A stretch of DNA of 34,745 nt, taken from NCBI GenBank assembly GCA_029960885.1, contig JASBVV010000066.1, positions 1 to 34,745 of the forward strand, read 5' to 3'. Shown here one piece after another: positions 16,249 to 24,892 of this stretch (position 1 is the stretch's first letter; the number at the start of each line of letters is the position of its first letter). The notes under the pieces are model-generated. The model did no database searches, was not told the DNA's origin, and saw nothing but the letters and a program-made list of their open reading frames with translations. The position numbers were made by a program, and so were the translations under genes. This stretch comes from Kyrpidia sp. (GTDB taxonomy: Bacteria > Bacillota > Bacilli > Kyrpidiales > Kyrpidiaceae).

Positions 16249-17866
16249 TTTCCTGCATCGATGCCGTCTGTTCCTCCACCGCGGCGGACACCGTTTGGAC
16301 CTCTTCGGCGGCCTTCCGGGCGGTGGCGACGATCTCGTTGGAGCCGTGCACGATCTGATCCGTCCCGGCGGACAGTTCCTCCACAATGGCCGACATGTCC
16401 TGGATCCGGGCGCTGACCCCCTGGACGTTTTCCAGAATACTTTCGAACGTTTGACCCGCGTGTTCCACGGTCCGGGTGCCCGAAGCCACACTGTCGATGC
16501 CCTTTTCCATGGCGGCGACCGCCTCGGCCTGGTGCGCCTGGATCGTGTCGATCAAGCTTTTGATCTCTCCGGCTGCGGCCGACGACTGTTCGGCCAGTTT
16601 GCGAATTTCGCCGGCCACCACGGCGAAGCCGCGCCCTTGGTCTCCTGCCCGGGCCGCTTCGATCGCCGCGTTGAGGGCGAGGAGGTTGGTTTGTTCCGCG
16701 AGACCTTGGATCACGCCGACGATGGAACCGATCTTGGCCGAATGTTCGTCCAGGTTGCTCACCGCCTGCGCCGTTTGTTGGACCGCCTCTTGAATCTGCT
16801 CCATTTCGGCGGTGATCTGACGCACCATGCGCCGCCCTTCTTCGGCCGCCTCCGCCGTTCCCGTGGCCAGAACGGTCACGTTTTGGGCCGATTCCGCCGC
16901 CTGGTGGATCCCCGCGGTCATTTGCTCCATGGTCTCCGATGCCTGCCGGATGGCCTGAAGCTGCACGTCCGACCCCTCGGAAATCGACTGCATGGAGGCG
17001 GAGATGTCGTCCGTGCCCTGGCGCACCTGCTCGGCGCCGGCGGTGAGTTCCTCCGACGTGGCCGCCACCTGCTCGGTGCTGGTCAGGACCTGGCGGAGAA
17101 TCTGTTGGATGCTGTCCAGCATTTGGTTGAACGATCGGGCCAGTTCGGCCACCTCATCCCGGCTTTTGACCTCAATCCGCTGGGTCAAATCGCCGCCCCG
17201 TTCGGCCATTTCCCGCATTCGGACGCTCACTCGCCGAATGGGCCCCACGATGTTGGCCGCCGTCACCACGGCGAAGATGATGGCGATGACGATCGAGGCG
17301 CCGGAGAGCACCCCGACGACCAGCCGTCCCTGGTTGTACGCCTGTTCGGACCGGGCCGCGGCCCCGTTCACCACGTTCTTGATCTCGGCGGAGATGTCGG
17401 AATACGTCGCCCGAAAATCATCCATATACACTTTTCCGGCGGCGAAGTTCGCCCGGGCCTGATCCATCTGTCCGGCCTTGGCCAGATCGATCTCCTGTTT
17501 GAAATACTCCTCGACCCGGTTGATCTTGGGGATCGCCTCGCTATCCAGAATCTCCTTCAATTTGGGGTACGCGTCGTTGTGGGACTGCAGATATTGGAGA
17601 TCTTTTTGCAATTGCGCATGCCCACTTACGTACGGTTCCAAAAAATATTGGTCCCCGGTGAGAAGGAATCCCCGCGTGCCCGTTTCTTCATTGAGCAGGT
17701 CGGTGATCAGGTTGTCCGCCGTTTGGATGACGGGTACGGCATTTTCAACCACGAACCGATGGTTGGTCCGCATTTGGTTGAGTTCAATGTTCGCCACCAC
17801 CGCCTGGACCACCATCAGGATCAATAACACCGAAAACCCCACTGCCAGCTTTGACCGGATTTTCAT
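16175..17866 (-). CDS. Methyl-accepting chemotaxis protein
   Basis: A 563-residue transmembrane chemoreceptor. Start ATG 17866 follows GGGAGG by 10 bases. Membrane helix 1 is about 7-27. The extracellular four-helix sensor (about 28-185) contains [20 protein letters not shown], typical of CHASE3/4HB sensors that often give no clue to the ligand. Membrane helix 2 (about 186-208, [20 protein letters not shown]) leads into a HAMP domain ([20 protein letters not shown]). The signalling domain has the invariant tip [20 protein letters not shown] followed by [13 protein letters not shown], which binds CheA and CheW, flanked by Gln/Glu-rich methylation helices. It ends in VVRRFQV without a CheR-tethering pentapeptide. 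No clear sigma-D promoter is visible upstream. It converges with the SLH gene, whose open frame overlaps its last 74 bases. Confidence 0.95.
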   Translation of the reverse strand: MKIRSKLAVGFSVLLILMVVQAVVANIELNQMRTNHRFVVENAVPVIQTADNLITDLLNEETGTRGFLLTGDQYFLEPYVSGHAQLQKDLQYLQSHNDAYPKLKEILDSEAIPKINRVEEYFKQEIDLAKAGQMDQARANFAAGKVYMDDFRATYSDISAEIKNVVNGAAARSEQAYNQGRLVVGVLSGASIVIAIIFAVVTAANIVGPIRRVSVRMREMAERGGDLTQRIEVKSRDEVAELARSFNQMLDSIQQILRQVLTSTEQVAATSEELTAGAEQVRQGTDDISASMQSISEGSDVQLQAIRQASETMEQMTAGIHQAAESAQNVTVLATGTAEAAEEGRRMVRQITAEMEQIQEAVQQTAQAVSNLDEHSAKIGSIVGVIQGLAEQTNLLALNAAIEAARAGDQGRGFAVVAGEIRKLAEQSSAAAGEIKSLIDTIQAHQAEAVAAMEKGIDSVASGTRTVEHAGQTFESILENVQGVSARIQDMSAIVEELSAGTDQIVHGSNEIVATARKAAEEVQTVSAAVEEQTASMQEITESAKSLARMAEELLQVVRRFQV

Positions 17867-18186
17867 ACGTCGTTCGCCTCCCATCCATCCACATACGGGC
17901 CCGATTGCGCGCTCGTCTCCCAAAATTCGTCCGTGTGCGGAGAATTTCCTGCATGGTCCGGTTGTTCCGGAAGCCGGCGGGAACCGGATCGGGCCGGGCC
18001 CGGGCCGGGCGCGACGATTCCGGCGACCGCGCACGTCGAATGTGAGCGATCCCGATTGCCGCCTTCCGGGTCGGTCCGGAGCCGATCGTCCCGCCGGAGC
18101 CCGCCGGTGCCGTTCAGGCGTCCCCGCCCGGTTGTGCACCTTCGGGAAATCCGTTAGGATGGGGAAGGGAGAGGAGGAGGGTCGTC
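17867..18186. other. Divergent intergenic region without a gene
   Basis: This 320-base gap separates the minus-strand chemoreceptor from the plus-strand metallopeptidase gene. It is very GC-rich in the middle (GGGCCGGGCCCGGGCCGGGC around 17990). Apart from the promoter-like pair at 18132-18160 and the two ribosome binding sites at its ends I see nothing in it. A longer frame for the chemoreceptor runs through it but encodes only Arg/Pro-rich residues. Confidence 0.6.
18132..18160 (+). promoter_or_regulatory. Possible sigma-A promoter of the stalk-domain metallopeptidase gene
   Basis: TTGTGC (18132-18137), 17 bases, TAGGAT (18155-18160). The spacing is ideal and the hexamers moderate. It ends 26 bases before the GTG start, giving a short leader that holds the ribosome binding site. 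Confidence 0.4.
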
Positions 18187-20001
18187 GTGCGTACCGGCTT
18201 GGGGAGGACCCGGCACCGCGGCTGCGGATCCAGGTTCGGTCTGTACACCGGATGGGCAGCGGCACCGCTGCTCGTCCTGGGTTCGTGGCTGGCGAATCCG
18301 GGGGTGTCTCTGGCGTCGTGGGACGGTCCGGCGCTTTATGTGGACGGCAAGCGGTTGACCCCCGACGTGCCGCCCTACATGGCCAATGATCGGGTGATGG
18401 TCCCTGTGCGGCCGTTGGTGGAGAGCCTCGGGGGCACAGTCGGCTGGAATGGATCCGAACAGACGGCGATCGTGGATCGGGGGCCGGTTCACCTCACCAT
18501 CCCGATCGGCCGCAACGTGCTGTACCGCAACGGCGCGGCGATCCCCTTGGACGCACCCGCGGTATTGGTTCGCGACCGCACCATGATTCCGGTCCGGGCC
18601 GTGGCCGAGGCCTTGGGAGAAAAGGTCGTGTGGGACCCGGTGCACTGGGCCGTGTCGATCATCACCCCGCCGTCCCCTGGCGCGTCTCAGCCCGGTACTT
18701 CCGGGCCGGGAAGCGACGGGGGACAGAACGCCGGCCCAAGGGACGGCGGCTCCGACGGACCGGTCCCGCCCCAACCGAGCATCCCCACCACGGGCAGCAC
18801 CATCACGGAAACCGGGACATCCGGAAGCCCGGCGCCCACCCCGGGGGCTCCCATCGACGTGCAGAGCGCCGAGCCCGCGGTGTCGGCCGCCCAGGTCAAC
18901 CGGGTTCGGGCGCTGCTGGCGGACGCCGGGATCTATGACCGGCTTCGCCTGGACATCCCTGGGGATTGGCTCCGGCCCGTGTACGTTCATCTGGTCGCCA
19001 CCCGGGACGGCTTCAGCCAAGCGCTGTCGGCGGCCGGGTTGAGTCCGTCCCAGGTGGAAACGTTCTCCTCGGCGACCAGCGGTGCGGCTTTCGGCAACGA
19101 CATTTACCTGCCCCTCTATGTCGTGGCGGACGACGCCCAGATCGCCAACGTGCTCGCCCACGAACTCACCCACGTCTACCTCGATCAAAATGGGTTGGGG
19201 GACCAAATCCCTGTGTGGTTTAACGAAGGGCTGGCCTGGCACGAAGGCATGGCGGCCCAAGCGCGGTTTCAGCCCCGGGTGGTGTGGGAAGGATGGCGGC
19301 AGCGGATCGAGTCCGCCATGGTGGACAGTCGGCGCAAAGGACTGTTGGGTCCGCTGTCGGCCATTACCGAAGACCTGATTCTGAACGCTCCCAAGTACAA
19401 TCCCGAGTGGCAGGGGTACGTGGCCCTGGAGCGATTGACCCGGGGCAGGTGGGAGGCCGTGCGGAGCTATTTGACGGAAGTGAAAAACGGGAGGCCGGAA
19501 TCGGAAGCGTTTCTCAGGGTGTTCGGGCTGTCGCAAAGCGCGTTGAACGATCAGGTGAACCGGTGGCTGGACAGCCGGGCCGGTCTGAGGGATTCCGGCG
19601 TGACCCTCGTGCTCGAAGTTCGTCCGGGATTTTCCGGGAACATCGGGGTGCTGCCCCGGGGAACGGACACGTGGTCGAAAACCCGTGTCACTCCCGGTAC
19701 ATATCGCGTGACGGTCGCCCCTGACGGCACGATCGGCGGGCTGAACGGGGCCAAGGTATTCTACACCTCCGCCGGGGCGGATCCCAACACGATGTTCATC
19801 GGCATCCAGCCGGATTCGACCGGGCCGTCCACCCAGGGCCAAGAGGGAGGTTTCGCCATCTCTTACGCCTACGGACAGTATTTTTACCAGAATGCCTGGA
19901 GCCGGACCATTGGGGATGTTCCGACCTTTAGTCAGGCGGATGCGGTGCTGGGCGTGCGGTTGGTTGACGTACAGACCGGCCTGACCGCCGGCGGCTCGTG
20001 A
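18187..20001 (+). CDS. Secreted protein: copper-amine-oxidase-like stalk domain plus HExxH metallopeptidase
   Basis: 604 residues, GTG start with GGAGGAGG 6 bases upstream. A signal peptide (about 1-44, hydrophobic [14 protein letters not shown]) precedes two copies of the stalk unit of the copper amine oxidase N-terminal family: [20 protein letters not shown] with [13 protein letters not shown], and [20 protein letters not shown] with [13 protein letters not shown] (about 50-157). A Pro/Gly/Ser linker (about 160-225) leads to a peptidase-MA-like domain with the zinc site HELTH (His325, Glu326, His329) and the third ligand probably Glu347 in NEGLAWHEG, a gluzincin layout. The last 140 residues look beta-rich. 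No sortase motif or SLH domain is seen; the stalk may bind wall sugars. The substrate is unknown. It stands alone in its transcription unit, convergent with the deacetylase gene. Confidence 0.85.
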   Translation: MRTGLGRTRHRGCGSRFGLYTGWAAAPLLVLGSWLANPGVSLASWDGPALYVDGKRLTPDVPPYMANDRVMVPVRPLVESLGGTVGWNGSEQTAIVDRGPVHLTIPIGRNVLYRNGAAIPLDAPAVLVRDRTMIPVRAVAEALGEKVVWDPVHWAVSIITPPSPGASQPGTSGPGSDGGQNAGPRDGGSDGPVPPQPSIPTTGSTITETGTSGSPAPTPGAPIDVQSAEPAVSAAQVNRVRALLADAGIYDRLRLDIPGDWLRPVYVHLVATRDGFSQALSAAGLSPSQVETFSSATSGAAFGNDIYLPLYVVADDAQIANVLAHELTHVYLDQNGLGDQIPVWFNEGLAWHEGMAAQARFQPRVVWEGWRQRIESAMVDSRRKGLLGPLSAITEDLILNAPKYNPEWQGYVALERLTRGRWEAVRSYLTEVKNGRPESEAFLRVFGLSQSALNDQVNRWLDSRAGLRDSGVTLVLEVRPGFSGNIGVLPRGTDTWSKTRVTPGTYRVTVAPDGTIGGLNGAKVFYTSAGADPNTMFIGIQPDSTGPSTQGQEGGFAISYAYGQYFYQNAWSRTIGDVPTFSQADAVLGVRLVDVQTGLTAGGS

Positions 20002-20023
20002 CGGCAGGCGATCCCGCGGAGTG

Positions 20024-20059
20024 AAAAAAGGCGCCGGTCTCCCGCCAAGGGCCGGCGCC
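20024..20059 (-). terminator. Intrinsic terminator of the polysaccharide deacetylase gene
   Basis: On the minus strand GGCGCCGG (20059-20052) and CCGGCGCC (20037-20030) form an 8-bp GC stem with a 14-base loop, followed directly by TTTTTT (20029-20024). It lies about 70 bases after the deacetylase stop and 22 bases after the end of the convergent metallopeptidase gene. The U tract serves the minus strand only. Confidence 0.85.
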
Positions 20060-20127
20060 CGGCGCGGGTGCGCTCCGGTTTCCGGTCGGCGCTCGAGTCG
20101 CGGGTCCCGACGAAGACAGTTCCCGGT

Positions 20128-21186
20128 CTATCGTTTTCCCCCGCTGTGCCCCGGGCGTTCCGCGACCGCCAGGGCCTGGGCGGCGGAGCCGTCGAGCTGG
20201 CTCTCGAACGCCAGAAGACTCTCTCCGCCCGAGATCCGCACCCGGTGGAGGCTGTACCGGCCCTGATCCGGTGAGGCGGCCCCGGGGCGGGTGGTGACCG
20301 CCAGCAGATACCCCGCTTGTTCCGCCGCGCGTTCCACGGCCGGATTGAACCGTCCCGAAGGGTAACATAACGCGTAAACGGTTTTATGTAACCGCGCTTC
20401 GATGTCCGCTTTGGAATCCCGCAATTCCCTTGTCAGTTGTCCGGGAGGCAGTGCGGTCAGATCCAGGTGGTCCACTGTGTGGGATTCCACATCAAACACC
20501 CCGGTGTTTTCCGCCATGGCCAGATCCTCCCAGGACACGTAATTCGGCTTGTCCACATAATGCGTAATGACGAAGATGGTGGCCCGGAAGCCCCGCTGCT
20601 TTAAGACCGGGTAGGCGGCGAGGATGTTATCTTTATAGCCGTCGTCGAATGTGATCACCACCGATTTGGCGGGGAGGGTCTCCCGTCCGGCCCAAGCCTT
20701 CAACAGGTCGGCCAAGGTGACCGGCGTGTACCCCTCGGCGGCCAGCCAGTCCATCTCCCTGGCAAAATCCCCGGGATCCGTGCACAGGGAGTTGGCGGGG
20801 TTATGGGAGATCGAATGGTACATCAGGATGGGGACGGACGGGCCCTTGAGAGGCGTGTGATTCAATACGGAAGCGGTCAGTCCGTCCAGCGGGTCGCGGC
20901 CGGAGAACCCGGCGGACACCTCCGTGGCCGTCCCTTCTTCGGCCGCCCCGGTGAAACCGGATTCCCCCGTTCCCTCCATCGAGGCGATTTCGGAGACGGG
21001 CGTATGGAGCGGCGTGATTCCGGGGGGCGACGGTTCCCGGGAAGCGGGCGCCGCCGACGGGCCCGCCCCCGGGAGCGCGCAGCCGGTCAGACCGGCGGCG
21101 AAAATCAGTCCGGCCAGGATCGCGGCCCGCCGGGCGGGCGCCATCCGGATGGGCGGCACTGGAGCGGCTTTCCCTTTCTTGTGCAT
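20128..21186 (-). CDS. Polysaccharide deacetylase lipoprotein (NodB domain)
   Basis: 352 residues from ATG 21186, chosen for its lipoprotein signal: basic HKKGK start, hydrophobic AAILAGLIFAAG and lipobox LTGC with Cys36. A GAGGAAG box lies about 4-5 bases upstream. After a low-complexity tether (about 40-112) comes the NodB homology domain. PILMYHSI opens it, TFDDGYKDN holds the catalytic Asp180 and metal-binding Asp181, SHTVDH gives the metal ligands His235 and His239, and YPSGRFN is the third motif. These enzymes remove acetyl groups from N-acetylglucosamine in peptidoglycan, chitin-like or exopolysaccharide chains. A lipid anchor puts it on the outer face of the membrane. It is divergent from the LCP gene and next to a TagA-type transferase, which suggests work on the same wall polymer. 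Confidence 0.93.
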   Translation of the reverse strand: MHKKGKAAPVPPIRMAPARRAAILAGLIFAAGLTGCALPGAGPSAAPASREPSPPGITPLHTPVSEIASMEGTGESGFTGAAEEGTATEVSAGFSGRDPLDGLTASVLNHTPLKGPSVPILMYHSISHNPANSLCTDPGDFAREMDWLAAEGYTPVTLADLLKAWAGRETLPAKSVVITFDDGYKDNILAAYPVLKQRGFRATIFVITHYVDKPNYVSWEDLAMAENTGVFDVESHTVDHLDLTALPPGQLTRELRDSKADIEARLHKTVYALCYPSGRFNPAVERAAEQAGYLLAVTTRPGAASPDQGRYSLHRVRISGGESLLAFESQLDGSAAQALAVAERPGHSGGKR

Positions 21187-21384
21187 AGGGCTTCCTCTCT
21201 CTCTGTCCTCGATGCGCCTGGAAAGCGGCGAAAACAATTATTCTATGCATTTCATATTATAATGGCGATCCACCGCCGCGACGACAAAAAACACGTAAAA
21301 AGTCCGTAAGGTTGGCGTACCATGTCGAGAGCCCCCGCCGGCGCATACTAACCCCGAGAACATCGCACCGGCGAGGTGGGGCAG

Positions 21385-22446
21385 GTGGGCGGACGGAGGA
21401 AGGCACTGGCCGGGTTCGTCTTGATTCTCTTTGCACTCCTCATCCCGGCGTGGTTCCCGGATGTCCACCGGCACGGCCCGCACTGGCCGCATCACACCGG
21501 AATACCGGGACACCGGGGAGAACGCGGCCCGGACGGAACGGCGCCGGATCCCGGGGAGAAACCGGAGAGTTCGACCTCCCCGCACCCCGTCGCGGGAGGG
21601 AATGAACCGAACCCGGGGTCCAGGGCCGGCGGAACGTCCGACGAGCGTGGCGGAGGGCCCGGGTCGGACAGTTCGAACCGGGGGGCGGGCCCGGGTGCGC
21701 CCGACATGAACGTGCTGTTGGTGGGGGTCGATCGCCGGGGACAAGAAAAGGGGCGTTCCGATGCGATCATCCTGGCGGGGATCCGACCGGGAAGGCGGGA
21801 GGTTCTCCTCTACTCGATTCCTCGGGACACCCGGGTGTCGATTCCCGGGGTCGGGTTCACCAAAATCAACCACGCCGCCGCCCACGGCGGGATTACTCTG
21901 CTGAAGACGTCTTTGGAACAGTGGCTCGGCATTCCCATCGACCACTGGGTGATGGTGGATTTTGACGGGTTTCGACGATTGGTGGACCGCATGGGCGGGG
22001 TGCCGGTGGACGTGGATAAGGCCATGGATTACGACGATCCCGCGGACGGCACCCACATCCACCTGGTGTCCGGCCGGCAGTGGCTGGACGGCCAGGCGGC
22101 GCTGGACTACGCGCGGTTTCGGGGCGATCCGGAAGCGGACGGCGCGCGAGTGAGGCGACAACTGCAATTGCTGCGCGCCCTCCTGATCCGGGGTTCGAAC
22201 CCCGGGCTGTGGCCGGCGCTCGTTCGCGATGTGGCCGACCTGAATGAACACGTGACCACCGATTTCGGCAGTAAGGCCCTTGTCAACTTGGCTCTGGCCC
22301 TGTACCCTTTTGACCAGGTGACCGTTCGCACCCGGGTATTGACCGGGGTGCCCTACGTGGACCGGCGGGACGGCGTCTGGTATCTCGCGCCGGATCGGCG
22401 GGAGCTTCATGCGCTTCGGCAGGCCCTGGCCCGGTCCGGATCATGA
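21385..22446 (+). CDS. LytR-CpsA-Psr (LCP) family cell wall ligase, second copy
   Basis: 353 residues from GTG 21385, preferred over GTG 21376 because GAGG lies 8 bases before it. One membrane segment (about 5-24) is followed by a disordered Pro/Gly/Glu linker (about 28-105) on the N-terminal side. In the first LCP protein (3694-5043) the low-complexity part is at the C-terminus instead. The LCP domain shows MNVLLVGVDRRG, RSDAIILAGIRPG, YSIPRDTRVSIPG, TKINHAAAHGG, MGGVPVDVDKAMDY and the Arg-rich YARFRGDPEADGARVRRQLQ, all key residues in place. It transfers lipid-linked wall polymer to peptidoglycan. The TagA/WecG transferase gene starts about 100 bases downstream on the same strand. The pair fits synthesis and attachment of one secondary wall polymer. 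Confidence 0.93.
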   Translation: MGGRRKALAGFVLILFALLIPAWFPDVHRHGPHWPHHTGIPGHRGERGPDGTAPDPGEKPESSTSPHPVAGGNEPNPGSRAGGTSDERGGGPGSDSSNRGAGPGAPDMNVLLVGVDRRGQEKGRSDAIILAGIRPGRREVLLYSIPRDTRVSIPGVGFTKINHAAAHGGITLLKTSLEQWLGIPIDHWVMVDFDGFRRLVDRMGGVPVDVDKAMDYDDPADGTHIHLVSGRQWLDGQAALDYARFRGDPEADGARVRRQLQLLRALLIRGSNPGLWPALVRDVADLNEHVTTDFGSKALVNLALALYPFDQVTVRTRVLTGVPYVDRRDGVWYLAPDRRELHALRQALARSGS

Positions 22447-22548
22447 ACGGCGCGGCCCGGGGGTTGGCGGGCGCGGCCGCCGGGAGGGGCGTGCCGAACA
22501 GCGCCGCCGGAAATGGGTGCGGAAAAACGGCGCGGAAAGGGGTCGGCC

Positions 22549-23304
22549 ATGGAGCGGCGGGTGGATGTGTTGGGGGTTGGATTCGACCCGATCACATTGG
22601 ATCAGGCGGTGGAGCGGGTGGCCGGGTGGATCGACGGTTGGGATGGGGACAGCCCGCCCCGGCAAGTGGTGACCGTCAATCCCGAAGGAGTCATGCTGGC
22701 TCGCCGGCACAGCCGGTTGGCCGACGTGGTGCGCCGGGCCGATCTGGTTACGGCTGACGGCATCGGCGTCGTCATGGCTTCGGCGTGGATGGGCACTCCC
22801 CTTCCCGAGCGGGTCACCGGGGCCGACCTGGCCGAACGGCTGCTCGCCGTCGCCCAGTGCCGCGGGTGGCGGGTGTATCTCCTCGGGGCGTCGTCCGCCT
22901 CGTTGGGCGGGGCGCTCGCGGAACTCGGGCGGCGCTTCCCCGACGTGCAGTGGCACGGGAGACACGGGTATTTTGATGAACTCGGGGAGAAAGAAATCGT
23001 GGAAGAGATCGTCCGAATCCGGCCGCACCTGCTTTTGGTGGGCATGGGGGCCCCCCGGCAGGACCTGTGGATCGCCGCCCACCGGGACCTTCCGGCGGGG
23101 GTGGCCATGGGGATCGGCGGAACGATCGACGTGTGGAGCGGGATGGTGAAACGCGCCCCGGTCTTCTGGCGGCGACTGCGTCTCGAATGGCTGTACCGGC
23201 TGCTCCGGCAGCCCTCCCGGATTCGGCGCCAGTTGGCCCTGCCCCGGTTCGCCGTTCTGGCGTGGACGGCCGGTTTGGGGAAACGGCGCAAAAACGGCCA
23301 TTGA
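22549..23304 (+). CDS. WecG/TagA/CpsF family glycosyltransferase
   Basis: 251 residues from ATG 22549 (AAAGGGG 6 bases upstream), preferred over ATG 22513. TagA adds N-acetylmannosamine to undecaprenyl-PP-GlcNAc, the first committed step of wall teichoic acid linkage units. WecG makes a similar transfer with ManNAcA. Family motifs: [19 protein letters not shown] (39-57, catalytic Thr region), [12 protein letters not shown] with Asp70 as the likely base, [15 protein letters not shown], and [15 protein letters not shown] followed by [11 protein letters not shown]. The C-terminal basic stretch [20 protein letters not shown] is the usual membrane-docking appendage. It acts at the inner face of the membrane. 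It is probably co-transcribed with the LCP gene upstream. Its stop codon overlaps the -35 box of metK. Confidence 0.93.
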   Translation: MERRVDVLGVGFDPITLDQAVERVAGWIDGWDGDSPPRQVVTVNPEGVMLARRHSRLADVVRRADLVTADGIGVVMASAWMGTPLPERVTGADLAERLLAVAQCRGWRVYLLGASSASLGGALAELGRRFPDVQWHGRHGYFDELGEKEIVEEIVRIRPHLLLVGMGAPRQDLWIAAHRDLPAGVAMGIGGTIDVWSGMVKRAPVFWRRLRLEWLYRLLRQPSRIRRQLALPRFAVLAWTAGLGKRRKNGH

Positions 23305-23329
23305 CGCTCGGTGGCACGCATACTATAAT
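23301..23329 (+). promoter_or_regulatory. Sigma-A promoter of metK
   Basis: TTGACG (23301-23306), a 17-base spacer, TATAAT (23324-23329): a near-consensus housekeeping promoter. The -35 overlaps the stop codon of the glycosyltransferase gene. The leader to the start codon is only about 50 bases, too short for a SAM riboswitch. Confidence 0.85.
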
Positions 23330-23386
23330 TATTACGTTTTAGCGACGGGTGTGATGCGTATTTGCCCCAGAATGGAGGAGTGGCAC

Positions 23387-24592
23387 ATGCCGAAGCGGTA
23401 CCTGTTCACTTCGGAATCCGTGACGGAAGGCCATCCGGATAAGATGTGCGATCAGATCTCCGATGCGGTCCTGGATGCGATTTTTACCAACGACCCCATG
23501 GCGCGGGTGGCGTGTGAGACCTCCGTGACCACGGGGCTTGTGCTGGTCGCCGGTGAGATTACCACAGATTGTTACGTGGACATTCCGAAGATCGTGCGCG
23601 AAACCATTCGCGAGATTGGATATACCCGGGCCAAATTCGGCTTTGACGCGGACACCTGTGCGGTGATCACGTCCATTGACGAACAGTCCCCCGACATTGC
23701 CCAGGGAGTGAACCGGGCGCTGGAGGCTCGGACCGGGGAGATGACCGACGAAGAGATCGAAGCGATCGGCGCCGGAGACCAAGGCCTGATGTTCGGTTTT
23801 GCGGTCAACGAAACGGAGGAACTGATGCCGCTCCCGATTTCCCTGGCCCACCGCCTGGCCAAGCGTTTGGCCGAGGTGCGCCGGAAAAAGCTGTTGGCGT
23901 ACCTGCGGCCCGACGGCAAAACCCAGGTGACCATCGAATACGAGGACGGACGGCCGATCCGGGTGGACGCCATCGTGATTTCCACCCAGCACCACCCCAA
24001 GGTCAGTTTGGACACCATCGAGCGGGACATCAGAGAATACGTGATCGAACCCGTGGTTCCGGCCCACATGATCGACGGCCGGACGAAGTTTTTCATCAAT
24101 CCCACCGGGCGGTTCGTCATCGGGGGGCCCCAGGGGGACGCGGGGTTGACCGGGCGCAAGATCATCGTGGACACCTACGGCGGCTACGCCCGGCACGGCG
24201 GCGGGGCGTTCTCCGGGAAAGATCCGACCAAAGTGGACCGTTCCGGCGCTTATGCGGCGCGGTATGTGGCGAAGAATATCGTGGCGGCGGGATTGGCGGA
24301 CAAGTGTGAGGTGCAGGTGGCCTACGCCATCGGCGTGGCCCGGCCGGTGTCGATCATGGTGGACACCTTCGGCACGGGGAGGATCAGCGAAGACCGCATC
24401 GAAGAACTGGTGAAAGCCCATTTTGATCTCCGGCCGGCGGGGATCATTCGGGAGCTCGATTTGCGTCGCCCGATCTACCGGCAGACGGCGGCCTACGGGC
24501 ACTTTGGCCGGCCGGATCTGGACCTGCCCTGGGAGCGTACGGACAAGGCGGCGATCCTGCGGGAGGCCGCCGGGCTGAAAGTGATCGGATAA
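23387..24592 (+). CDS. metK: S-adenosylmethionine synthetase
   Basis: 401 residues, the usual length, from ATG 23387 with GGAGGAG about 8 bases upstream. Makes S-adenosylmethionine from methionine and ATP, releasing phosphate and pyrophosphate, in the cytoplasm. The family signatures are clear: [20 protein letters not shown] near the N-terminus (ATP and methionine site), [16 protein letters not shown] (the central hexapeptide region), and [19 protein letters not shown] (the glycine-rich phosphate loop) late in the protein. It has its own strong promoter and terminator and is monocistronic. In many Firmicutes metK is under a SAM-I riboswitch. That RNA is absent here, so control must be different or constitutive. 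Confidence 0.98.
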   Translation: MPKRYLFTSESVTEGHPDKMCDQISDAVLDAIFTNDPMARVACETSVTTGLVLVAGEITTDCYVDIPKIVRETIREIGYTRAKFGFDADTCAVITSIDEQSPDIAQGVNRALEARTGEMTDEEIEAIGAGDQGLMFGFAVNETEELMPLPISLAHRLAKRLAEVRRKKLLAYLRPDGKTQVTIEYEDGRPIRVDAIVISTQHHPKVSLDTIERDIREYVIEPVVPAHMIDGRTKFFINPTGRFVIGGPQGDAGLTGRKIIVDTYGGYARHGGGAFSGKDPTKVDRSGAYAARYVAKNIVAAGLADKCEVQVAYAIGVARPVSIMVDTFGTGRISEDRIEELVKAHFDLRPAGIIRELDLRRPIYRQTAAYGHFGRPDLDLPWERTDKAAILREAAGLKVIG

Positions 24593-24675
24593 ATCCGTGG
24601 GAACCGACCAGCGGACCCTCATATCGGCGGACGATGGAACGTATACTATAGCATCACCCTTACCCCATTGCAATC

Positions 24676-24702
24676 GGACGCCCATCCAAGGCGTCCTTTT
24701 TT
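24676..24702 (+). terminator. Intrinsic terminator of metK
   Basis: GGACGCC (24676-24682), a 7-base loop, GGCGTCC (24690-24696) and TTTTTT (24697-24702). A textbook rho-independent terminator 84 bases after the metK stop. Confidence 0.92.
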
Positions 24703-24802
24703 GTGCCGGGCGTGCGGAGGCGGATCCGCGGGCCCGGCGATTTTTGTCGAAATTCGCCCGGTGGGACGGTTCGCAGTATAATGTATCCAGATACACAGGC
24801 GT

Positions 24803-24840
24803 GACCCAATGGTTGGACTAAAGTCTCCGACCGTTGGGTC
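24803..24840 (+). other. Long leader hairpin before the response regulator gene
   Basis: GACCCAATGGT (24803-24813) pairs with ACCGTTGGGTC (24830-24840) with one G-U pair; inside, GAC pairs with GTC around a small loop. The hairpin lies between a -10-like TATAAT (24777-24782, weak TTCGCC -35 18 bases before it) and the start codon at 24893. No U tract follows at once, so it is not a standard terminator. As DNA it is a near-perfect palindrome that could also bind a dimeric protein. Confidence 0.5.
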
Positions 24841-24892
24841 CGGAGGGCGTTTTGGATCGCAACGTCACGTCGGATGCAGTGGGGAATGGATT

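Noticed and set aside
12475-16491. A 1338-codon open frame on the minus strand across the whole SLH gene
   Set aside because: It is the antisense shadow of the signal-peptide/SLH coding frame. Its residues are His/Arg/Gly-rich with no domain, and it runs on into sequence antisense to its neighbours.
22188-22205. CCGGGGTTCGAACCCCGG, an 18-base perfect palindrome that looks like a tRNA T-arm
   Set aside because: It lies inside the second LCP gene and reads as coding sequence. No acceptor, D or anticodon arm lies upstream, so it is not a tRNA or a tRNA-type attachment site.
23305-23386. SAM riboswitch before metK
   Set aside because: Only about 50 bases separate the promoter from the start codon, with no S-box conserved sequence or terminator/antiterminator pair.
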